Shown here in pieces: positions 55,856 to 63,426 of a DNA stretch of 64,000 nucleotides (its first letter is position 1; each line of letters begins with the position of its first letter). The notes below the pieces were generated by a model. That model was not told the origin of the DNA. It saw only the letters and a list, made by a program, of their open reading frames with translations, and ran no database searches. Both the position numbers and the translations under genes were made by a program. Source of the DNA: Scardovia inopinata JCM 12537 (lineage in GTDB: Bacteria > Actinomycetota > Actinomycetes > Actinomycetales > Bifidobacteriaceae); the NCBI RefSeq assembly GCF_001042695.1, contig NZ_AP012334.1, positions 806,001 to 870,000 of the forward strand. The letters run 5' to 3'.

Positions 55856-57335
55856 ATGGCCGACGAGGGCATCTTTTCCAGCGCATTGAAACGACCGCTC
55901 GACGTCACTTCGTTCGGGGCTACCCGCATCACCGGGGTCGCCGATGACGACATGCCGACGGTCAGGACATTGATGAAGGTGTGGCGGCAACGGTATCCGC
56001 GCAACCTGATCCGCACCGGCTACTACGGCGCGAAGGAAGGTTTCAAGGACTTCGGCATCTCGATTCCCGACCGCATCAAGGCGAACGTGAGCGCGTGCAT
56101 CGGCTGGCCCGCCAAGGCCGTCCGCTCCTTGGCCGACCTGACCGTGTTCGACGGCTGGGTCTACGCCAATGGCACGGACCCATATGGGCTTGACGAGCTC
56201 ACCGATCTGAACGCTCTTGAACTGGCGATACCGCAGACCGTGGTATCCGCCTACACGCATGGCTGCGCGTTCCTCACCCTTACCGGCGATCCCGATACCG
56301 GCGACCTGCTGGTAACACCCCGTTCGGCCGAATGGTCGGCCGCGATCTGGGATGGGCGGCGCAACCGGCTGGCGGCGGCGTTGACCATCAACGACGCCAC
56401 GAGCAAGGGGCGCGTCACCGCGTTCAATGTGTTCCTTCCCGGCGTCGTCTACCAGATAGTCCGCGATTCGTACGGCAGCTGGGCCGCCGAACGGTATGAG
56501 ACGCACTGGCCGGAACCGACCGTGGTGCCGCTCATCAGCGACCCGCAGCTGTCGAAGCCGCTGGGGACTTCACGCGTCACCCGGCCCGTGATGGCCCTGA
56601 CCGACATGGGCTTCAGGACGCTCGTGCGCATGGAGGCCAGCGCGGAGTTCTACGCGGTGCCGAAACTGTGGTTCCTCGGCATGGACGAGGACGCGTTCAG
56701 CGCCGACACATGGAGCAGTCTCGTCTCCGCAATCAACGCGATTAGCAAGGACGAGGACGGCGACAACCCCACGTTGCAACAGATCAGCCAGGCATCGATG
56801 CAGCCCCATTCGGACATGTTGAAGACCATCGCCTTGGTGGTCGCATCTGACACCGACCTTCCCGTGGACTCGCTCGGCATCACCTTGGATAACCCGTCAT
56901 CCGCGGAGGCGATGGCCGCCGCGGAGCGCAAGCTCACCCGCCGCGCCGACCGGCAGAACCGATTGTTCGGCATGCAGCTGACCCGACTTGCGCGCATGGC
57001 CGTATGCCTCAGTGACGGGCTTGCTGAACCGCCAGACGAAGTTGAAACGGGTAAAGCCCGCGTGGGCTCCCACCCGCGAAATCAGCGATGGGGCGCGCGC
57101 CGACGCGTACGTGAAGATCAGTCAGGTCAACCAGTCGTATGCGACCAGCGAAGTCGGCCTGCGCCGGCTCGGATTGGACGGCAGTGAGATTCGCTCGCTG
57201 CGATCGCAGCAGTCGCGTGACCGCGGACGTGACACGTTGGACATGATCCTAAGGAGCGCCAATGCCGGTGACGACCAAGGATCTGAACCAGCTGAGAACG
57301 AGCCAACAGGAGGCGGTCAGGCTCGCGAGGCTTGA
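55856..57335 (+). pseudogene. Phage portal protein, frameshifted
   Basis: The portal ring connects capsid and tail and carries the DNA channel. The product starts MADEGIFSSALKRP at ATG 55856 with a GAGGTGA site, 5 bp after the terminase end. The first ~390 residues read well in one frame (typical SPP1-gp6-like portal content such as PDRIKANVSACIGWPAKAV). Near 57030-57045 the natural continuation switches to another frame, where TKLKRVKPAWAPTREISDGA and a helical end run to a stop at 57335. A +1 shift (one inserted base or two lost) explains it. The result is no full-length portal. The repaired end overlaps the MuF start by 74 bp. Confidence 0.8.
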
Positions 57336-58969
57336 CCTCGGAGAACTGTGGTGGGAAATCTCCGGTCTGCCGGCGGCACGACAGCGTGACATTCTGCTCG
57401 ACCTCGTGCCGGCCATCATCCGCAAGCACGCCGACGCGTCTAGCACGGCCGCCGCCGACTGGTACGAACGCATGTACGCCAAACACTTCGACGATACGTT
57501 CACCGCCGAGGTCGAGAACCCCAATGACGATGAGGCCGTCAGAAAGCTGATCCGCTGGAAGGCCGGCATCCTGTGGGATTCGCCGGAGAAGAAGGCGAAC
57601 CCCGACGAGCTGCTGCGTTACCTGAACAACCTCATGGACCGGGAGATCAGGAACCCCGGCCGCCAGACCATCCGCCGCAACGCACGCCGCGATCCACACC
57701 GGCCGAGGTATGCTCGCGTGCCGAACAGCCGGCAGCCATGCGCGTTCTGCATCATGCTCGCGAGCCGTGGTTACGTCTACGCGTCCGAGGACACGGCCGA
57801 CTTTGGCACCAGCTTTCATGGCGGCAACTGCAAGTGTGAGATCGTCCCCGAATGGGGCAAGGGAAGCAACCGCATCGAAGGCTACGACCCCGACGAATAC
57901 CTCAAAATCTATGAAACAGCGCGCAAGGTATTGGAGACCGGCGAGATACCGGACGATCTCAAGGCCGGGCTCGCGAACATCGCACCCTACCGCGAGCCCA
58001 AGCGCGGCCAAGGTTTCTACGGGCCTTACGACCCGAACAACGTGAACTCGCTCGCGTACTTCATGCGCCATATGCACCCCGACAAGGTGAGACAAGGCCA
58101 CAAGCTTGCCGAAACCGGCAAGCAGAGGAAAGGCGTGGCCGGTGAGAAGATCCGTGCGTTGAAGACCATGACCCCACGTACTTCTCTCAAGGAGATCACC
58201 CACGACGAGGTGAATCCGATGTGGGACATGTGGATGAAGAAGAAGCTCGACAATGGGTACGCGCCGAACTTCTCGAAAAACCCGTGGGGCATCAACTGCC
58301 AGAGGGTCGTCCAGGCCGCCGAACTGCGCCTGCGAGGCTACGACGTGCAGGCGGTCGGTAACCACAGGAACTCCGCAGACGGCTACTACTGGAACATCGC
58401 CGACATGTGGGTGGACGAGAACGGCAACCACCGCAAGTTCACCCAAAAGCACTCCAATGCGGTGACGATCAAGGCCATGCGAGAATACCCGCCCGGCACC
58501 CGCTTCTTCGTCGCCGGCCCATGGAAGAACGGCGGCGCACATCTGGAACGCCGAGATCATCCAGAGACCCAGTGGCTGGAAATCCCTGCGCATGTACGAC
58601 TACCAATCGGGCAACTTCACGGAATACGGATACTCCAACGGCAAGATTCCCGACAGCTATCCCGACGGCATCAAAGACAGGCTACTCCGTTTCCTGCGCG
58701 TGGATGACATGCAACCCACCGATAGTCTGCTCGAAGGCGGACGATCGAGCTTCAAGGACGCGCCAGCCTACGCGAAGCCATGGGTCGCAGATCCCGACAC
58801 CGTGCGAAGCTGGAACGAGTGGAAACTCCAACGAGCCCACCGCGACGATACCGCATGGCGGCAGCACTCCAACGAGTACGACAACTGGGCCGAATCCACG
58901 CCACCAAGTCAGGAAGGACGGAATGACGAACAAAGTCACCAGCTACCATCAGGCACGGCAAATCGTTGA
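57262..58969 (+). pseudogene. MuF-type phage head protein with C-terminal Tox-PL (papain-fold) toxin domain, frameshifted
   Basis: MuF proteins sit in phage heads and are injected with DNA; many temperate phages fuse toxin domains to them. Residues 1-~200 are the MuF/VG15 head part with CAFCIMLASRGYVY (Cys160, Cys163), His186 and CKC at 190-192 as a zinc site. After a linker, residues ~340-427 match the papain-fold toxin 1 (Tox-PL, glutamine deamidase type) pattern: INCQRVVQAAELRLRGYDV with the catalytic Cys346, then FFVAGPWKNGG. At the catalytic His the frame breaks: frame 1 continues to a stop at 58707 with no sense, whereas frame +1 gives HIWNAEIIQRPSGWKS and MYDYQSGNFTE (the third catalytic site) and goes on to 58969. 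Removing one base of GGCGGCGCAC (58531-58540) restores GGHIW. MuF and Tox-PL calls rest on motif patterns. Confidence 0.75.
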
Positions 58970-59156
58970 ACAGGTCAACGGCGGCATACCCACCGCAGAG
59001 GAAGGGCATGAGGATGCCGAGTACTACCACGTTCCTATGGATTCTGACTTCGTCATGCTCGACGACTGCGACTGGTACGTGAACAAGAAAACTGGCAAGG
59101 CCGAACGCTTCTACAGTTCACCTGTCATGCCTGACGTCCTCGGTAATAGGCGGTAG
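58923..59156 (+). CDS. Small protein downstream of the toxin, candidate immunity protein
   Basis: A 77-residue acidic protein starting MTNKVTSYHQARQIVEQVNG with an AGGAAGGA site 6 nt upstream. It overlaps the restored end of the MuF-toxin frame by 47 bp. No family is recognised. A small gene right after a polymorphic toxin is where immunity proteins lie, so this is the natural candidate. It keeps an intact frame although the toxin is broken, which would not harm the host. It could also be a phage structural or unrelated small protein. Confidence 0.55.
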   Translation: MTNKVTSYHQARQIVEQVNGGIPTAEEGHEDAEYYHVPMDSDFVMLDDCDWYVNKKTGKAERFYSSPVMPDVLGNRR

Positions 59157-59190
59157 CATGCTATGAAAGCCATAACTGACAAGGAATAGC

Positions 59191-60303
59191 ATGGATTCCT
59201 ATGGTAACATGATGTCTATGACTGGATCTTGGCTGGTTGTAGGTAATTATCAGGCCACAAGCGTTATGACCGAAACTTTGTATGATGACTTTTTTAAAGA
59301 GCAATCAATCAATAATCATGTGTATCTTATATGCTCTGCTTCTAATGTGATTATTGACAAATATGAGTCAATGGGAGCAGGTGTCAGAATTTGGTTTCAT
59401 CGCTTTTCGCTAAATGGTGAAAGTATAAATAGAGATCATCTTGACATTCCTAGAGATCTCGGCTTCTCTCAAGTAAGTATTATTGATGATGGATTGTCAG
59501 TGATTGCTGACAATCTACCAATGTCAGGGTATGAGTTTCTCAATAATATATTGAAGCGTATAAGGGAGTTCCTCCTATATGCCCCTAATTGGGAAAGCTC
59601 TCATAAAATACCGAAGAAGAAAAAGAAGCTCATTAAGAAAGCCTCTGAAGCTTTCTCTCGAATTATATGTAATTATTGTGTTTTTGACATCCAGTATATT
59701 GGACAAGCATTTGGCAGCGACGATCGAGAGGTGCCACGGAGCGCGACAGAACGCCTTATTGAAGGTCATAAAACTTTTACAAAGATATTAAGCGTTTTTC
59801 AGTCAAGGCATAAAGATAAAGAAGTTCGCATACTGGAACTTGATTGCGAGGTTCAAGCTACTTCTGCCATGCTTTCTATCAATTCCATTAACGGAATGGA
59901 TATCGGAGATAAAATTAAATCCAATGGCATGGCTTTTTCTAAAGATTACAAATCTAAGGTCGTAACTTTGGAAGAAGCGGGCCTAATACGATACTTTAAA
60001 CCGCCCTTCAATAAAGAATTTGTAGATACATTCCTAAGTTCAACGCATGTGAAAAAATATGCAGAGTTTCTGAAAAAGTCTCGTTTTGATCATGTTGGAT
60101 TCAACATTGATATATCTCAAGAATGTATGGCGATACGACGACCTGAAGACGATGTGATCATTGATCACATAAGCAGATCTTGGAATCTTGATACTAAAAA
60201 AATGGAGCGTACTTTTGGAGATGCTCCGATTGGACAATATCCAGGAGACTTGTTCTTAGGTAAGATACTAGCAACTAATTATTCCAGCACTAATTTAGTG
60301 TAA
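59191..60303 (+). CDS. AT-rich cargo gene, GIY-YIG-like protein of unknown role
   Basis: A 370-residue protein encoded in markedly AT-rich DNA (about 37% GC by eye) between GC-rich phage genes, with an AAGGA site and its own terminator. No named family is recognised. The middle part resembles a GIY-YIG nuclease core: VFDIQYIGQAFG (YIG at 169-171), RLIEGH (Arg188, His193), and EEAGLIRYFKPPFNKEF (Glu near 261, Asn274), the order YIG-R-E-N of that fold. A Lys run (143-150) lies just before. The N-terminal 140 residues are of unknown fold. The site, composition and terminator mark it as a 'moron' acquired by the phage; such genes often affect the host or rival phages. Confidence 0.6.
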   Translation: MDSYGNMMSMTGSWLVVGNYQATSVMTETLYDDFFKEQSINNHVYLICSASNVIIDKYESMGAGVRIWFHRFSLNGESINRDHLDIPRDLGFSQVSIIDDGLSVIADNLPMSGYEFLNNILKRIREFLLYAPNWESSHKIPKKKKKLIKKASEAFSRIICNYCVFDIQYIGQAFGSDDREVPRSATERLIEGHKTFTKILSVFQSRHKDKEVRILELDCEVQATSAMLSINSINGMDIGDKIKSNGMAFSKDYKSKVVTLEEAGLIRYFKPPFNKEFVDTFLSSTHVKKYAEFLKKSRFDHVGFNIDISQECMAIRRPEDDVIIDHISRSWNLDTKKMERTFGDAPIGQYPGDLFLGKILATNYSSTNLV

Positions 60304-60321
60304 TAAGAACATAAATCACCA

Positions 60322-60352
60322 GCCATCACGGTTTTCCGTGGTGGCTTTTCTT
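60322..60352 (+). terminator. Terminator of the AT-rich cargo gene
   Basis: GCCATCACGG pairs with CCGTGGTGGC (one G-U pair), loop TTTT, followed by TTTTCTT. It lies 18 bp after the cargo gene stop and separates it from the scaffold gene. Confidence 0.8.
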
Positions 60353-60381
60353 ATGCCCGAAGATGGGCGGAAGGAGGCCGT

Positions 60382-60855
60382 ATGGCCGAAGACAACGACG
60401 CTCGGAACACCGGCGAACAGGATTCGCCGCCGGAGGGCATCGATTGGAAGGCCCGCTACGAGGCGGAGCTCGAACGGGCGAAGTCATGGCGGGGCAAGGC
60501 CGAGGCGAACAAGAACGCCGCGGACGAGCTGGCCGCGTTGAAGGAATCCCAGTTGACGGAAACGCAGAAGCTCGAAGCGCGGGCCACCCGCGCGGAGAAG
60601 AAACTCAACGATCTGAAGACCGCCCAGCAGCGTCTCACATGGCGCGACGAAGTCGCCCGGAAGACCGGCGTCCCAGTCGATCTGCTGCGTGGCGAGACGG
60701 CCGAGGAGATCAACGCCCACGCCCAGGCCATCAAGACCTACATGGCCGCGCAGGTCAAGCCGTCCGCGGCGAAGGTCGCGGATCCGGCAGGCACGCCAGA
60801 CGCTGCGGCGAACCCGAACGTCGGGCTGCTCAAGCAGCTGTTCGGCGGCAAGTAA
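60382..60855 (+). CDS. Phage capsid scaffolding protein
   Basis: A 157-residue, highly charged helical protein (coiled-coil-like residues ~25-85, rich in Ala/Lys/Glu), ending in LLKQLFGGK. This shape, and its place directly before the capsid gene start, are typical of siphovirus scaffold proteins that shape the procapsid and are then removed. GGAAGGAGG precedes the ATG. The frame is intact though its capsid partner is lost. Confidence 0.82.
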   Translation: MAEDNDARNTGEQDSPPEGIDWKARYEAELERAKSWRGKAEANKNAADELAALKESQLTETQKLEARATRAEKKLNDLKTAQQRLTWRDEVARKTGVPVDLLRGETAEEINAHAQAIKTYMAAQVKPSAAKVADPAGTPDAAANPNVGLLKQLFGGK

Positions 60856-60884
60856 ACATCAACCCACAGTAAGGAAAACGATTT

Positions 60885-61721
60885 ATGGTTTTGCAGACCA
60901 ATCAGGTGACGCTGCCCACGTCCGTGAGCCTCGCGGTGGTGGGCAAGGCGCATGACACCTCCACGATTGCCACCCTGAGCCCGGCGGACAAGCTCGGATT
61001 CATGGATGACAAGCAACAACTGCTCGCCGAAACCAAGGCCGAGCTCAAACGTCGCAGCACGCCCACGGTCAGCTACGAGGCCGACGTGCTTACCCTCGCC
61101 AAGGCCGGCATGGACACCGCCGGCGTCGCGTTGGGCGACCGCGTGCTGCTCGTGGATACCACCTTCACCCCGGACCTCAGGCTCGCGGGCCGTGTGCTCC
61201 AACTGGAGGAGGACCTGCTCGACCCGGCGCTGACGGTCATCACCATCGGCAATATCATCGAACGGTTCACCGCCTCAAGCCACAGCGCCGAGCAACGCCT
61301 CGACCGGGTGATTGCCGGCACCGCCACATGGCAGAGCACCAGCCAACAGGTCACGCAGAACGCATCCAAATGGGATCAAGTCGCCCAGACCGTCGTGGAC
61401 AACAGCGACAAGTGGAACACCGCCGCTGCCACCCTCGAACAGAAATCCGCCAGCTGGGACAACACCAGCGCAACTCTCGCCAACAAGCAGCCTACGTGGG
61501 ACACGACGGCGGAGACCGTCACCGCGAAATCCGGGATGTGGGACGATGCGGCCGTAATCGCCGCCAACCACGCCCAAGCCATCCGCCAATCCACTAGCGG
61601 CGTCACTCTCCATTACGAAAATCTCGCCATCACCTTGGGTGATTCAATCAGCATCACCGACGCCACGGGCACGTGGACGTTCACGGACGGCGCGTTCGTC
61701 AAACAGGACACTACCGAGTAA
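60885..61721 (+). CDS. In-frame chimera: major capsid N-terminus fused to tail protein C-terminus
   Basis: Residues 1-~36 (MVLQTNQVTLPTSVS and KAHDTSTIATLSPA) look like the start of an actinophage major capsid protein and sit in the right place after the scaffold, with its own AAGGAAA site. From about residue 37 the protein looks like the end of a phage tail protein of the Gp37/minor structural type (RRSTPTVSYEADVLTLAKAG, GDRVLLVDTTFTPDLRL, VITIGNIIERF). After that come six Trp residues at positions 149, 163, 177, 191, 205 and 219, exactly 14 apart, and a short beta-rich end. A deletion of the genes between capsid and tail explains this. It has an open frame, but a capsid role is impossible. 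Confidence 0.7.
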   Translation: MVLQTNQVTLPTSVSLAVVGKAHDTSTIATLSPADKLGFMDDKQQLLAETKAELKRRSTPTVSYEADVLTLAKAGMDTAGVALGDRVLLVDTTFTPDLRLAGRVLQLEEDLLDPALTVITIGNIIERFTASSHSAEQRLDRVIAGTATWQSTSQQVTQNASKWDQVAQTVVDNSDKWNTAAATLEQKSASWDNTSATLANKQPTWDTTAETVTAKSGMWDDAAVIAANHAQAIRQSTSGVTLHYENLAITLGDSISITDATGTWTFTDGAFVKQDTTE

Positions 61722-61731
61722 GGAAGCCATC

Positions 61732-62982
61732 TTGGCACGCTATGAAATCGAGAAGTACCGGACCATCGAGACCACGCTCGACCTCGCCAACGACTACACG
61801 CCCGCCATCCGTCTGAACGCCGGGGACACGGATGGGCGCATCCTCAAATTCAACATCACCGACGGCGGCAACGACGTGGACGACCTCAACGGCCTGCCCG
61901 CGAAGCTCACATGGAATCGCGACCCCACCGACCCGAACAGCGGCGGCGGCTTCACCGATATGACGAAAACCGCCGGCACCGATAACGCGACCGGCGTCTA
62001 CAAAGTCAGCTTCACCGCGCCCGTGCCACGTGCCCTGCTACAGGATGCCGACTGGCACGTGATCGCCAGCCGCAATATCCCCGTCATCATCGAACCTGCC
62101 CGCATCAATGCCAAGGCTTCGGAGATCGCGGATCCGTTGAGGGATCTGCATGACACCATTGACGAGGCCAAACAGATGATTGCCGAGGCGAGCATCGATA
62201 TCGGCACCGTTTCCACTCTTGCGCCATCCAAGAAAGCGACCGGAGCGTTGACCGGTACCGGTGTGAAGCGCAAGCTCAACCTCGGCATCCCGCGCGGATC
62301 CAAGATCAGCAGCGTGACCGTCACGGCGCTCGACACCGCCACCCCGACCGTGAGCACCGGCACCGACTCGAATGGAGACACCACCATCACACTCGGATTG
62401 CCGCGCGGAAAGCAAGGCGAGAAGGGCGAGAAGGGAGACCCTGGCGATGCCGGCGGTCTTGCAACGGCTGATAAGGCAGGCATCGTCAGGCCGGGGCCTG
62501 ATTTCAGCATATATTCCGATGGCGTTTTGTATTTGAAGGATAACGCCCGTTCGTACTCGCAGATGGGGCTTTACGCATCGCCGTTCGATGTCGGCACGTT
62601 GATTGTTTACAGAGGTATGGGCATCTTCTATGATCCGATAATCACGCTCTCGCCCAATCCGGGATATCGGAGTGCGACTAGTATTGAGGGGCCGGTGGAG
62701 ATTCAAGTGCTGCCGGACACCTTTGAGTTCTCACCTATAGACACCCGTGTCGTCAGATTCGTCACAATGATGTTGGTTTCCTCTCGGGGACTTACGGATG
62801 GTGTTTCTCGGGTTGGTGTCAAGGCCACACCTGTCAAAGGTACCGGCAACGTCTCTCTTGAGTTCTTCGACAGTCTGGAAGCGGCGACCCCCTACACCTT
62901 GTATGTGGATACGGGTTCTAGCGGTCCCAACGTCTGCTCTCCGTCATTCACGTTCCGTGTCGAGGGCGCAGCAAGGAAATGA
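61732..62982 (+). CDS. Phage tail fibre/baseplate protein with collagen-like segment
   Basis: A 416-residue protein that starts at a TTG (product ARYEIEKYRTIETTLDLA) with AAGGAAG 5 nt upstream; the frame is open from 61639 inside the previous gene. The N-terminal ~130 residues resemble the BppU/baseplate upper domain (DYTPAIRLNAGDTDGRILKF). A helical part follows, then a collagen-like GKQGEKGEKGDPGDAGG near 62410-62460 and a C-terminal beta-rich domain that would contact the host receptor. It probably binds the bacterial surface during adsorption. Confidence 0.78.
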   Translation: MARYEIEKYRTIETTLDLANDYTPAIRLNAGDTDGRILKFNITDGGNDVDDLNGLPAKLTWNRDPTDPNSGGGFTDMTKTAGTDNATGVYKVSFTAPVPRALLQDADWHVIASRNIPVIIEPARINAKASEIADPLRDLHDTIDEAKQMIAEASIDIGTVSTLAPSKKATGALTGTGVKRKLNLGIPRGSKISSVTVTALDTATPTVSTGTDSNGDTTITLGLPRGKQGEKGEKGDPGDAGGLATADKAGIVRPGPDFSIYSDGVLYLKDNARSYSQMGLYASPFDVGTLIVYRGMGIFYDPIITLSPNPGYRSATSIEGPVEIQVLPDTFEFSPIDTRVVRFVTMMLVSSRGLTDGVSRVGVKATPVKGTGNVSLEFFDSLEAATPYTLYVDTGSSGPNVCSPSFTFRVEGAARK

Positions 62983-63335
62983 ATCTTTCAACTACGCATC
63001 CGCTGATTCTCATCCTGTGCACGGTCATCGGCAGCTGCGTCGTCACCAGCATCGTCTCGTGGCTGCTACGCCGCATCGACCAACGCAGGAACCTCGAACA
63101 GGCCATCGCCGAATCCGCGACCATCCGCCGGCTCGAACTGGAGATCTACCGGCAAAGCCTGTTCCTACCCACCACGAGCCGCATGCAGCACGAACACCAG
63201 CTCGAAGCCGGCAAGGCGTACGCGGAACGCGGCGGCAACGGACCCGGCCACGTGCGCTGCCAGCAACTCGAAGACGACTACCGGCACCGGCTCGACACCG
63301 ACGACTGGAACTACCAGCCACACACCCATAACTGA
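62979..63335 (+). CDS. Small phage membrane protein
   Basis: A 118-residue protein with one N-terminal membrane helix (LILILCTVIGSCVVTSIVSW) and a charged soluble part with an LExAIAESATIRRLELEIYR helix. It overlaps the fibre gene by 4 bp (ATGA) and lies before the endolysin. The place is that of a holin or a spanin-like helper, but with one helix and a long tail it is not a classic holin. Confidence 0.7.
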   Translation: MNLSTTHPLILILCTVIGSCVVTSIVSWLLRRIDQRRNLEQAIAESATIRRLELEIYRQSLFLPTTSRMQHEHQLEAGKAYAERGGNGPGHVRCQQLEDDYRHRLDTDDWNYQPHTHN

Positions 63336-63367
63336 AGAACAACAGAACAGACCGATCAGTCACAACC

Positions 63368-63406
63368 GGAAAGCCCCATGCGACGCCACTCGCAATGGGG
63401 CTTTCC
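63368..63406. terminator. Hairpin before the endolysin gene
   Basis: GGAAAGCCCCAT pairs perfectly with ATGGGGCTTTCC (12 bp) with a 15-nt loop. Only TTTCC follows, so it may be a terminator or a hairpin that limits endolysin expression; the endolysin ATG is 20 bp further. Confidence 0.55.
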
Positions 63407-63426
63407 TCATAAGAGAGGACAAAGGC

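Noticed and set aside
57127-58593. Long open frame (488 codons) on the minus strand opposite the MuF-toxin gene
   Set aside because: It is a shadow in GC-rich DNA; the plus strand carries the MuF zinc motif and toxin motifs, and the minus product shows no known motif or ribosome site.
58407-59156. Long third-frame ORF covering the toxin end and the small gene
   Set aside because: Only its last 77 codons, from the ATG at 58923 with a ribosome site, look like a real protein; the earlier part is a shadow of the toxin.
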